The notes below the pieces were generated by a model. It was not told the DNA's origin, did no database searches, and worked only from the letters and a program-made list of their open reading frames with translations. The position numbers and the translations under genes are program-made. Below are positions 46,861-55,108 of a stretch of 64,000 bases of DNA, piece by piece; within the stretch, counting starts at the first letter, position 1; the number at the start of each line of letters is the position of its first letter. The stretch comes from Pseudarthrobacter equi (GTDB lineage Bacteria; Actinomycetota; Actinomycetes; Actinomycetales; Micrococcaceae): positions 1,798,001-1,862,000 of the forward strand of contig NZ_LT629779.1 of the NCBI RefSeq assembly GCF_900105535.1, written 5' to 3'.

Positions 46861-47913
46861 ATGGCCATCGGATACCGCGAATGGCGGGACGGTGACGACC
46901 TCGCCCTCCTGGAGATCTGGGGCGGCCCGGAAACCGCGCAGGCCCGGCAGTTCCGCAGCGCCCTGGCGCCGTCCTCCAACGGAACCGGCGGCGCGCCGTG
47001 GCGGCGCTGCATCGTCGCCGAAGACGTGATCGACGGCGTCGGCATCCCCGTGGCCGCCGGCGTCGTCTATGAAGCGGCGCTGCACCCGGAACGCCTGTGG
47101 AGCTACATCGAGGTGTCCCGGGACCACCGGCGCAACGGCATCGGTGCCACGCTCCTGGCCATGCTGCGCCGCGAAGCCGGGAACGCGCCGTCGGGCGTTG
47201 CCAGGCTGCGTGCCAAGGTGGAGCCCGGCACCCCCGGCGACGCCTTTGCCGGGGCCGCCGGCCTCGCGCCCATCCAGCGCTCACGCCTGGTGGTTGTGCA
47301 GCCGGGCGCGCTGAAACTGCCGGTCTTCCCGGACACGGACCATGGCGGCCGGCCGGTCAGCGGCGAGAACGCCGGCTCCGACGTGGTGATGGACCTGGCC
47401 ACCGGATCGGTTGAACTGACCGACGTGGTGGGGCGGTACTACACCGCCATCCATGACTGGGATTCGCCCGGAGTGCTGTCCGTCGGCCAGGTGCAGAAAC
47501 TCTTCCTGGACGAACTCACCGGGGCCCACGGCGCCATCGTCCTCCGGGCGCAGCCCGAATCGGCGTTCGGCCAGGGCGTGGCCCCCAGCAAGAAGGGCCG
47601 CATCCGGGCATTCGCCGTCAGCTACGCCGCCCCGGCAACCCCGGATGCGGCGGACGCCGGTGAGGGCCCCGGGGGCCAGGATGCTGCCGCTCCGGGAGCA
47701 CCCACTGACGTGTTCGTGGGCCATGACCCTGCCCTGGCAGCCGACGATGCCGCCGAGGCCGTCCGGGACATGCTGGCCCTCATTGCGTACCAGCACCCGG
47801 TGATGCTGGAACTCGACGATTCGATGGCTGCCTTGCGCGCCGCCGTCGAACCCCTGCTGGAAAGCGGGAAGGCCCGGCTGGCCGCGGCGGAGACCCTGGT
47901 GGTCTCCGACTAG
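46861..47913 (+). CDS. GNAT acetyltransferase, extended two-part protein
   Basis: This 350-residue protein has an N-terminal GNAT domain (about 1-145) with motif A SYIEVSRDHRRNGIGATLLA, containing the RRNGIG acetyl-CoA loop. The C-terminal 200 residues lack a clear GNAT motif. They include ELTDVVGRYYTAIHDWDSPG and a Gly/Ala/Pro-rich insert, and may be a degenerate second GNAT repeat. It begins 2 nt after the glyS stop and so depends on glyS for transcription and probably ribosome transfer. The substrate is unknown; a link to translation is suggested only by position. Confidence 0.85.
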   Translation: MAIGYREWRDGDDLALLEIWGGPETAQARQFRSALAPSSNGTGGAPWRRCIVAEDVIDGVGIPVAAGVVYEAALHPERLWSYIEVSRDHRRNGIGATLLAMLRREAGNAPSGVARLRAKVEPGTPGDAFAGAAGLAPIQRSRLVVVQPGALKLPVFPDTDHGGRPVSGENAGSDVVMDLATGSVELTDVVGRYYTAIHDWDSPGVLSVGQVQKLFLDELTGAHGAIVLRAQPESAFGQGVAPSKKGRIRAFAVSYAAPATPDAADAGEGPGGQDAAAPGAPTDVFVGHDPALAADDAAEAVRDMLALIAYQHPVMLELDDSMAALRAAVEPLLESGKARLAAAETLVVSD

Positions 47914-47939
47914 GGAAGCCCGGCCCGCAGCCCAACGCA

Positions 47940-47987
47940 GTAGCGCCAGCTGCCGTTTTGATCCGTCAGAACAGCAGCTGGCGCTAC
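47940..47987. repeat. Two-tier inverted repeat between convergent GNAT and acyltransferase genes
   Basis: The outer arms are 13 bp (GTAGCGCCAGCTG / CAGCTGGCGCTAC). The inner arms GTTTTGA / TCAGAAC pair with one G-T wobble and have a 4-nt loop. The inner core matches the 29581 element, while the outer arms differ. Confidence 0.8.
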
Positions 47988-48020
47988 GTGCTTAAGGGAG
48001 TGCAGGACTGCCTGGGCCGG

Positions 48021-48845
48021 CTACTTCTTGCTGGGACCACGACGGCGGCCGCGGGCTTCGTCGTCGCTGTCCAGGATTTTCCGTTCGGCGTCGGTAGGAG
48101 CCCCACCGCCCAGGTGCGCAGGCATCCACCATGCCCGGAGCTCTGGCTGCAGCGGAAAGTCGGCGATGCACCGGTCGATCCCGTCCTGGAGTATGTCCCG
48201 CAGGGACGCCGTTGCCGCCTCGGCATCCACGTCCGGCGCATAGGCCAACGCGCGGCCCACATGGATCCGCACCGGTGCGCGCCAGGCCCGGCGCGGGGAG
48301 AACCCATGGCCGCGGGTCAACAGGCGGTGCGCGCCCCAGACGGACACGGGAATCACCGGCACCCCGGCTTCGGCCGCCATCCGGACCGCACCGGTCCTGC
48401 AGCCGCGCACCGTGAAGCTGCGGCTCACGCCCGCTTCCGGAAAAACGGCCAGGTACTCGCCGGCACGCAGTTTAGCAACGGCTTCGTCGTAGGCTCCGGC
48501 CCTGTCGGTGTAGCCCACCACCACATGGCCGCTGGCGCTGACCGCCGGGCCCGCGAACCAGTGGTCGGCCGCACCCTGGTGGATCAGGAACCGCAGCTGC
48601 GCCCGGGCCTGTTTCCAGAGCAGCAGTTCGGCGACGGCGAAGTCCAGGTATCCGAAGTGCGTCACGGCAAAGACCGCTCCGGTGCCGGGGACCACCGCAC
48701 GGGACACCCCGTTCCGCGGCCCCGCTGGAGGCAGGTGCCCGGTTCCGGTACTGATGACCCTGATCCGGAAAGCCCACCGGAGTAACAACCCGGTGCGGAC
48801 GATCAGCCGGTAGAAGCGGTCATTGGGCGCCGGTCGCCAGGGCAT
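48021..48845 (-). CDS. PlsC-type lysophospholipid acyltransferase family protein
   Basis: This 274-residue acyltransferase of the 1-acylglycerol-3-phosphate family adds an acyl chain to a lysophospholipid or similar acceptor at the membrane. The catalytic HX4D is present in VTHFGYLDFAVAE. The substrate motif normally read as FPEGxxS is FPEAGVSRSF here, a Gly-to-Ala type change plus insertion. A following IPVSVWGAHRLL corresponds to block IV. The C terminus is basic and disordered (DEARGRRRGPSKK). GGAAGGAGG precedes the ATG. An alpha/beta hydrolase gene lies just upstream on the same strand (75 nt), possibly the same transcript. Confidence 0.9.
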   Translation of the reverse strand: MPWRPAPNDRFYRLIVRTGLLLRWAFRIRVISTGTGHLPPAGPRNGVSRAVVPGTGAVFAVTHFGYLDFAVAELLLWKQARAQLRFLIHQGAADHWFAGPAVSASGHVVVGYTDRAGAYDEAVAKLRAGEYLAVFPEAGVSRSFTVRGCRTGAVRMAAEAGVPVIPVSVWGAHRLLTRGHGFSPRRAWRAPVRIHVGRALAYAPDVDAEAATASLRDILQDGIDRCIADFPLQPELRAWWMPAHLGGGAPTDAERKILDSDDEARGRRRGPSKK

Positions 48846-48920
48846 GGCTGCCTCCTTCCGAGGGGATAGGACTGATGGCAGGGGAGGCCCCGTCTCCAGT
48901 CCCGTTGACGTCGCTGCGGC

Positions 48921-49679
48921 TCACAGGGTTACGTGCACGGACCCTTCGGGCAGCAGCTGGCCGAAGGCGCGGGCCGGGCGCACGGCGGCGCCGGTGCTTT
49001 CGGCAAAAGCCTGGATGACGAATCCGGTGGCCAGGATGTGCCAGATCCTGACCTTGCGAAGCATGAAGTGGCCAACGCCCTTGAGCGAAACGTACTGCAT
49101 GCTGGCCGCCTCCGCGGAGGCGCGGCGCGCGAACGCCAACGACTGCCGGGGGCTGGTCATGTGGTCAGTAGTGCCGTGCACGATCAGGACCCTGCGGCCG
49201 GCAACCCGCTCGGCCGGCGTTTCCGGGCTCAGCCATGGGGCCAGCGCCACTACTGCCTGAACCTGCGGGTGGTCTGCGGCGCAGACGGCGGTCAGGCCGC
49301 CCATGGAGTGACCCACCAGAAAGACCGGAACCCCGGGGTGGCTTTCCTCGATCTGCTGCAGCGCCCACTTCGCATCCTGCAGCGGGGACATGTCGTTGCC
49401 GTTCCACCCGCGGACGCTGTTGCGGAGGGACCAGACGGCCAGCCCGTGCTTGCGGCCCGCGCGGTGCAGGTGCCGGGCGAAGGGAACCATCCTGGCGGGA
49501 CTCAGGTGGCGCGCCTCCACGGGTTCCCTGCTGCGGGCCTTGCCGCCATGCAGCACCAAAGCTACCGCCCTCGTTGGTCCGGACGCCTCCAGGACGCTGA
49601 GTACAGGCCGGTGCAGGGGAACCACGGGCCGCTGCCCGGTCTGTACCCCGCCGTTATCCTTCATGCCACGGTTGCCCAC
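48921..49679 (-). CDS. Alpha/beta hydrolase
   Basis: This 252-residue alpha/beta hydrolase has the oxyanion region ALVLHGGKARSREPV, the nucleophile elbow FLVGHSMGGLTAV with Ser, an Asp probably in LIVHGTTDHMTSP, and His in LKGVGHFMLRKV. No signal peptide or membrane helix is clear. I chose GTG 49679 because GGAGG lies 7 nt upstream; the frame also opens at 49742, but with no ribosome site. It is divergent from the YibE/F gene and lies upstream of the acyltransferase. It may act on lipids or esters; the substrate is unknown. Confidence 0.88.
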   Translation of the reverse strand: MGNRGMKDNGGVQTGQRPVVPLHRPVLSVLEASGPTRAVALVLHGGKARSREPVEARHLSPARMVPFARHLHRAGRKHGLAVWSLRNSVRGWNGNDMSPLQDAKWALQQIEESHPGVPVFLVGHSMGGLTAVCAADHPQVQAVVALAPWLSPETPAERVAGRRVLIVHGTTDHMTSPRQSLAFARRASAEAASMQYVSLKGVGHFMLRKVRIWHILATGFVIQAFAESTGAAVRPARAFGQLLPEGSVHVTL

Positions 49680-49762
49680 GCCGGTACCTCCAAGTCCGAA
49701 TGGTCCATTTATAAACCCTACGGTGCCCCACGTAGAGTTCAACGTATGAGGTTCAACTGCTG

Positions 49763-51214
49763 ATGGGCGCAGGACACTCCCACGCTTCCACAGATCATTC
49801 GGAGCCGACGGTCCAGGCGATGGCTGCCCGCAGGAAGGCCAACCGCATCCTCGCCGCCATCCTGATCCCCATCACGCTGCTCACCCTCGCCGGGATGGCC
49901 ATGCTGTGGCCGTCCGGAAGCAAGGACGGCATCTCGCTGGCCAACCCCTACTCGACGGCACCCGGGGTGACCTTCGATACCGGGACCATCAAGAACGTGG
50001 CAACGGAAAACTGCATGCAGGGCGTGGCCACCCAGGAGCAGGGGCAGGGCGGCCGGCCGCAGCAGGGATCGGGCCAGCAGCCCCAGGGGTCCAACTGCAC
50101 GTTCGCGTTCACCGAACCGGATAAGGGCGGCAGCCCCGTCAAGGTGGTCATCAACCCGGACGTTGCCACGTCGCACGGCGTGAAGCCCGGCGACCGGATC
50201 CGCTACCTCAACCTTTCCAATGCCCAGGGCGCGGCTTCCACGCAGGGCTCGCCGGCGTACATCTTCGTGGACTTCGTCCGGACCCTGCCCATCGTCCTGC
50301 TGGCCATCCTGTACGCCTTCGTGGTCATCGCCGTGGCCCGCTGGCGGGGCCTCCGCGCCCTCATTGGCCTGGTGGGCGCCTACTTCGTGCTGGCCAGCTT
50401 CATGCTGCCCGGGCTGGTGGAGGGCAAGCCGCCGCTGTTGCTGGCCCTGGTGGGATCCACGGTGATCATGATCGGGGTGCTGTATTTCGCCCACGGTTTC
50501 TCCGCCCGGACCTCCACCGCATTGCTCGGGACGATGTTCGGGCTGGCGATCACCGCCCTCCTGGCCTGGTGGGCCACCAGCGCCGCCAACCTCGCCGGGG
50601 TGGGTAACCATGACGCCACCACCCTGATCAACACGTCAGCGAACATCTCCATTTCGGGGGTGATTTTGTGCGGGCTGATCATCTCCGGGCTCGGCGTCCT
50701 CAACGATGTGACCATCACCCAGTCCTCAGCCGTTTGGGAACTCTACGAACTGGCGCCCAACAGCAGTGCACGCAAACTGTTTACGTCGGCCATGCGGATC
50801 GGCCGCGACCACATCGCCTCCACCGTCTACACCATCGCGTTTGCCTACGCCGGAGCGGCCCTGCCCATCCTCATCATCGTCATGCTGTACGACCGGCCGC
50901 TGGGGGAAACCCTCACCAGCGCCGAACTCTCCGAGGAAGTCATCCGTACCCTCGTCGGATCCATCGGCCTGGTGCTGGCCATCCCGGTGACCACCCTCAT
51001 CGCCGTGCTGGTGGTCAAGGCCACCGGCATCCGGCAGGAAGCTCCCGCCGTCGTGACCCCTGCGGGCGTCAACGCCGCGACGGGCACGCCGCGGACTTCG
51101 CCGTCCGGCTTCCGCCAGCGCGCAACAGGGGAGTGGACTGACGACGGCGGGGAGTTGCCTTCCGGGGACGAAACCTTGCCCACCCGCCGGGGCCGCAGGG
51201 CTGACCGCGGCTGA
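49763..51214 (+). CDS. YibE/F family membrane protein
   Basis: This 483-residue polytopic protein has one N-terminal helix near 28-50, an extracytoplasmic domain of about 110 residues with two cysteines (NCMQGV, NCTF), and then about seven helices in the YibE/F-like domain. The latter contains RTLPIVLLAILYAFVVIAV, GVLNDVTITQSSAVWEL and IASTVYTIAFAYAGAALPIL. The cytoplasmic C-terminal tail is Arg-rich. The family is related to transporters but has no firm function. It converges with hmp, the stops being only 6 nt apart. The ATG was chosen as the first after the divergent promoter region; the ribosome site is weak. Confidence 0.85.
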   Translation: MGAGHSHASTDHSEPTVQAMAARRKANRILAAILIPITLLTLAGMAMLWPSGSKDGISLANPYSTAPGVTFDTGTIKNVATENCMQGVATQEQGQGGRPQQGSGQQPQGSNCTFAFTEPDKGGSPVKVVINPDVATSHGVKPGDRIRYLNLSNAQGAASTQGSPAYIFVDFVRTLPIVLLAILYAFVVIAVARWRGLRALIGLVGAYFVLASFMLPGLVEGKPPLLLALVGSTVIMIGVLYFAHGFSARTSTALLGTMFGLAITALLAWWATSAANLAGVGNHDATTLINTSANISISGVILCGLIISGLGVLNDVTITQSSAVWELYELAPNSSARKLFTSAMRIGRDHIASTVYTIAFAYAGAALPILIIVMLYDRPLGETLTSAELSEEVIRTLVGSIGLVLAIPVTTLIAVLVVKATGIRQEAPAVVTPAGVNAATGTPRTSPSGFRQRATGEWTDDGGELPSGDETLPTRRGRRADRG

Positions 51215-51220
51215 CGGCTC

Positions 51221-52438
51221 CTACTGGTAGTCGGCCAGCCAGAGGTCCGGGCCGAACACCTCGTACTGGATGTCCCTGGCCGGGACACCCAGGGCCACCA
51301 GGGCGCTGCGGACCGATTGCATGAAGGCCACCGGGCCGCAAAGGTAGTACTCGGCGTCGGAAGGCAATTCCACGTCGCGGACGTTCATGAAACCCGTGTG
51401 CACGTTGGCGTCGGCCGCGCCGCCGTCCCCGTTCAGGAACCATGCGTTGAGGGACGCGTCCGGCAGGGCCGCGATGTCCGCCGTGACCTGGTTCCGCAGC
51501 GCAAAGGTCCTGGGGGAGTCGTCCGCATGCAGGAACGCCACCTTCCGCTGCGAACCGGCTTTCACCATGTGGGACAGCATTCCGGCCATGGGGGTGATGC
51601 CGATGCCGGCGCTCGCCAGCACCACCGGGCGGTCCGTGTACTCCAGCACCACGTCGCCGAACGGGGCAGACAGGGTCACCTCGTCGCCCACGTTGACGTG
51701 GTCGTGCAGGAGGGTGGACATTTCGCCGTCCGGTGTCCCGGCCGCTGTGCCACCGCCGCGGACGCGCTTGACCGCGAACCGCCGGTGCTGGCCGTCGTCG
51801 GCCTGGGTGAGGCTGTACTGGCGGGGCTGGAGGACGCCGTCGGGCATCTCCATCCGGATGGTGACGTACTGGCCCGGCAGCGAGGGCTTGACCGCGCGTT
51901 CGTCCGTGCGCTCCACGACGAAACTGACCACGTCGTCGGTCTCCTGGATCTTCTCTGCCACCCGCCAGGTGCGCCAGATGGTCTCCGGGCCCAGCCGGAC
52001 TGCGTCGTACAGCCCGCGTTCCTTGTTGATCAGCATGTTGGCCATCAGCCAGTACACCTCGTCCCAGGCCGCGGCCACGTCGGGCGTGACGGCGTCGCCC
52101 AGGACATCCACGATGGCCCACATCAGGTTGTCATGGACCACCTGGTACTGGTCCGGAGCCAGCCCCAGGGAGACGTGCTTGTGCGAGATCCGGGACAGCA
52201 AATGGTCCGGCAGGTGCGTGGGATCGTTCACCAGGAACCCGGCGAAAGCGGCCACCGAGCCTGCCAGTGCCTGCTGCTGCCGCCCGTCCGCCTGGTTGCC
52301 GCGGTTGAACAGGCCGTCCAGCAGTTCCGGATGCTCCTGGAACATATGGGTGTAAAAGCGTGACGCGATCTCCCGGATGTTTTCCCCGACGACGGGCAGC
52401 GTCGCCTTGACCACCGGCAGTGAAGTGTCTGAGAGCAT
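51221..52438 (-). CDS. hmp: Flavohemoprotein / nitric oxide dioxygenase
   Basis: Hmp converts NO and O2 to nitrate using NAD(P)H. The 405-residue protein has a globin domain (1-140) with MLSDTSLPVVKATLPVVGEN and proximal His in ISHKHVSLGLAPDQY. A FAD-binding ferredoxin reductase domain follows (about 150-265, PGQYVTIRME, RQYSLTQAD). The NAD domain has ASAGIGITPMAGML and YYLCGPVAFMQSV. GAGGAG lies 6 nt before the ATG. I saw no obvious NsrR- or FNR-type operator in the 133-nt upstream gap. It detoxifies nitrosative stress in the cytoplasm. Confidence 0.96.
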   Translation of the reverse strand: MLSDTSLPVVKATLPVVGENIREIASRFYTHMFQEHPELLDGLFNRGNQADGRQQQALAGSVAAFAGFLVNDPTHLPDHLLSRISHKHVSLGLAPDQYQVVHDNLMWAIVDVLGDAVTPDVAAAWDEVYWLMANMLINKERGLYDAVRLGPETIWRTWRVAEKIQETDDVVSFVVERTDERAVKPSLPGQYVTIRMEMPDGVLQPRQYSLTQADDGQHRRFAVKRVRGGGTAAGTPDGEMSTLLHDHVNVGDEVTLSAPFGDVVLEYTDRPVVLASAGIGITPMAGMLSHMVKAGSQRKVAFLHADDSPRTFALRNQVTADIAALPDASLNAWFLNGDGGAADANVHTGFMNVRDVELPSDAEYYLCGPVAFMQSVRSALVALGVPARDIQYEVFGPDLWLADYQ

Positions 52439-52559
52439 CGTTACTCCTCGTGGTTAGCCAGGCCCGGCCGGACCCGTTCGGGGCCACGTTAACACCGCTG
52501 GCAGGCCGGCAACAGGACCGATCGGCACTGGTGCCGGCACCCGATTTGGCCGGATTTGC

Positions 52560-52571
52560 AACAATGGAACA
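52560..52571 (+). promoter_or_regulatory. Leaderless -10 of dusB
   Basis: AACAAT is followed by 6 nt and GTG 52572 with no Shine-Dalgarno. Confidence 0.45.
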
Positions 52572-53750
52572 GTGACTGTTGCAGCAACCCCACCCGTCGC
52601 CCGGCTGGAACTCCCGCCCCTGAAGCTGGGTCCCCTCACCGTGGACACGCCGGTTATCCTGGCCCCCATGGCAGGGATCACCAATTCCGCTTTCCGCCGC
52701 TTGTGCCGTGAATACGGCGGCGGCATGTACGTGGCGGAAATGGTCACGTCCCGCGCGCTGGTGGAGCGGACCCCCGAGTCCCTCCGGATCATTTCGCACG
52801 ACGACGACGAAAAAGTCCGGTCCGTCCAGCTCTACGGGGTGGATCCCGGCACAGTGGGCGCGGCCGTCCGGATGCTGGTGGAAGAAAACCGCGCGGACCA
52901 CATCGACCTGAACTTCGGCTGCCCCGTCCCGAAGGTCACCCGCCGCGGAGGCGGTTCCGCCCTGCCGTGGAAGATTGACCTTTTCACCGCCATCGTGCAG
53001 ACCGCCGTGCGGGAAGCGTCCAAAGGCAATGTCCCGCTGACCATCAAGATGCGCAAGGGCATCGACGATGACCACCTCACGTACCTCGACGCCGGCCGGA
53101 TCGCCCGCGATTCCGGTGTTGCCGCCGTCGCGCTCCACGGCCGCACCGCGGCGCAGTTCTACTCCGGCCAGGCGGACTGGTCGGCCATCGCCCGCCTCCG
53201 CGAGGCCCTGCCGGACATCCCGGTGCTGGGCAACGGTGACATCTGGTCCGCCGAAGACGCCGTGCGCATGGTCCGCGAAACCGGCGTGGACGGCGTGGTG
53301 GTGGGCCGCGGCTGCCAGGGCCGGCCGTGGCTCTTCGGAGACCTGCAGGCAGCGTTCGAAGGCAGCGACGTCCGCCACCGCCCCAACCTGCGCCAGGTGG
53401 CCGAGGGCGTCTACCGGCACGCCGAACTGATGGTGGAAACCTTCGGTGACGAGGGCAAGGCGCTGCGCGAGATCCGCAAGCACATCGCCTGGTACTTCAA
53501 GGGCTACGTGGTGGGCGGCGAACTCCGCACCCGGCTGGCGCTGGTGACCAGCCTCGAAATTCTCCGCGACACCCTTGCCGAGCTGGACCTGGACTCGCCC
53601 TACCCCGGCGGCGACGCAGAAGGCCCGCGCGGACGGGCCGGGTCACCCAAACGGCCCGCCCTGCCCAAGGACTGGCTGGATTCCCGGGCGCTGAACGATG
53701 CACAGTCGCGGGACATCGCCGCGGCAGAACTGGACGTTTCCGGTGGCTGA
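52572..53750 (+). CDS. dusB: tRNA-dihydrouridine synthase B
   Basis: DusB reduces specific uridines in tRNA to dihydrouridine using FMN and NADPH. This 392-residue TIM-barrel protein has VILAPMAGITNSAFRRLCRE, the catalytic Cys in LNFGCPVPKVTRRGGGS, FMN-phosphate segments VAAVALHGRTAAQFYSGQAD and PVLGNGDIWSAEDA, and GVVVGRGCQGRPWLF. Length is slightly above the family average because of a Pro/Gly-rich C-terminal stretch. The GTG is 6 nt after AACAAT. The dgt gene starts inside its last codons (8-nt overlap GTGGCTGA). Confidence 0.95.
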   Translation: MTVAATPPVARLELPPLKLGPLTVDTPVILAPMAGITNSAFRRLCREYGGGMYVAEMVTSRALVERTPESLRIISHDDDEKVRSVQLYGVDPGTVGAAVRMLVEENRADHIDLNFGCPVPKVTRRGGGSALPWKIDLFTAIVQTAVREASKGNVPLTIKMRKGIDDDHLTYLDAGRIARDSGVAAVALHGRTAAQFYSGQADWSAIARLREALPDIPVLGNGDIWSAEDAVRMVRETGVDGVVVGRGCQGRPWLFGDLQAAFEGSDVRHRPNLRQVAEGVYRHAELMVETFGDEGKALREIRKHIAWYFKGYVVGGELRTRLALVTSLEILRDTLAELDLDSPYPGGDAEGPRGRAGSPKRPALPKDWLDSRALNDAQSRDIAAAELDVSGG

Positions 53751-55056
53751 GGTTCCCGTAGCTGAAACTCCCGCCGGCCCCGCCCTGGCCGGAGCGTTCT
53801 CCGGCTATGGCTCCCGGGACTCCGCCCGCTGGGTGGAGGAGCCGCCCAAGAGCACCTACCGCTCGGACTTCGAACGCGACCGGGCCCGCGTGCTGCATTC
53901 ATCGGCCCTGCGCCGGCTGGGGGCGAAGACCCAGGTGGTGGCGCCGGATACGGACGACTTCGTCCGGACCCGCCTCACCCACAGCCTCGAGGTGGCCCAG
54001 GTGGGCCGCGAACTGGGCCGCGCGCTGGGCTGCGACCCGGACGTGGTGGACACCGCGTGCCTGAGCCACGATCTCGGGCACCCGCCGTTCGGCCACAACG
54101 GGGAGTCCGCCCTGAACGAGGTGGCGCACGCCATTGGCGGGTTCGAAGGCAACGCCCAGACCCTGCGGCTGCTGACCCGGCTTGAACCCAAGGTGCTCAC
54201 CGCCGGCGGCCATCCTGCCGGGCTGAACCTCACCCGCGCGAGCCTGGACGCGGCATCGAAATATCCCTGGTCCGCGCTCGACGCGCCGGTGATCCACGGC
54301 CGCCGCACCAGCAAATTCGGTGCCTACGAGGATGACCTCCCCATCTTCAACTGGATCCGGGAGGGTGCGCCCGAGCGGCGTTCCTGCCTGGAGGCCCAGG
54401 TGATGGACCTGGCCGACGACATCTCCTACTCCGTCCACGACGTGGAGGACGCCATTGTTGCCGGGCACTTCCAGCTGCGGTGGATGGATAACCCGGACCA
54501 CCGCGCCCGCGTGGTGGGCTATGCCAAGCAGTGGTACCTGCCGCACAACGACCCCGCCGCCATCGACGCCGCACTGGCCCGGCTGGAGGCCACCGACGTC
54601 TGGGTGCGGGAAGCGGACGGCAGCCGCAAGTCCATGGCTGCCCTGAAGAACATGACCAGCCAGCTCATCGGCCGGTTCTGCCAGAGCGCCCTCGAAACGA
54701 CGCGCTCGGTCTACGGGCCGGGCCGGCTCACCCGCTACAGCGCCGAGCTCATGGTTCCGGACGAGACGGTCATGGAGATCGCCGTCATGAAGGGCATGGC
54801 CACCACGTTTGTCATGACCACCGAGCACCGGCAACCCATCTATGAACGCCAGCGCGAGGTCCTGCATGCCCTGGTCACGGCCCTGAGCGCCACCGGCGAC
54901 CGGAACCTGGAGCCGATGTTCGCCGCAGACTGGCGCGATGCCGGGGATGACGGTGCCCGTCTGCGCGTGGTGATCGACCAGGTGGCGTCGCTGACCGACG
55001 GGTCCGCCCTGGCCATGTACGAGCGCCTCGTGGGGAGCCTGCCCTCGCTGTGGTGA
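53743..55056 (+). CDS. dgt: Deoxyguanosinetriphosphate triphosphohydrolase
   Basis: Dgt is a dNTP triphosphohydrolase that removes tripolyphosphate from dGTP and related nucleotides, with housekeeping roles in dNTP balance. The 437-residue HD-domain protein has metal ligands in TRLTHSLEVAQVGRELG (His80) and ACLSHDLGHPPFGHNGE (His109, Asp110), plus DLADDISYSVHDVEDA. I chose GTG 53743, which overlaps the dusB stop by 8 nt; an earlier ATG in frame would lie deep inside dusB. dnaG follows after 52 nt, so dusB-dgt-dnaG forms a likely information-processing cluster. Confidence 0.94.
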   Translation: MAEVPVAETPAGPALAGAFSGYGSRDSARWVEEPPKSTYRSDFERDRARVLHSSALRRLGAKTQVVAPDTDDFVRTRLTHSLEVAQVGRELGRALGCDPDVVDTACLSHDLGHPPFGHNGESALNEVAHAIGGFEGNAQTLRLLTRLEPKVLTAGGHPAGLNLTRASLDAASKYPWSALDAPVIHGRRTSKFGAYEDDLPIFNWIREGAPERRSCLEAQVMDLADDISYSVHDVEDAIVAGHFQLRWMDNPDHRARVVGYAKQWYLPHNDPAAIDAALARLEATDVWVREADGSRKSMAALKNMTSQLIGRFCQSALETTRSVYGPGRLTRYSAELMVPDETVMEIAVMKGMATTFVMTTEHRQPIYERQREVLHALVTALSATGDRNLEPMFAADWRDAGDDGARLRVVIDQVASLTDGSALAMYERLVGSLPSLW

Positions 55057-55096
55057 GCGGAATGATACGAGGGGCCGGGCTGTCAGCGCACGGGAC

Positions 55097-55108
55097 TAGG
55101 ATTACTCT
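55097..55108 (+). promoter_or_regulatory. Leaderless -10 of dnaG
   Basis: TAGGAT is followed by 6 nt and GTG 55109. It matches the TAnnnT form, and there is no Shine-Dalgarno. Confidence 0.55.
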
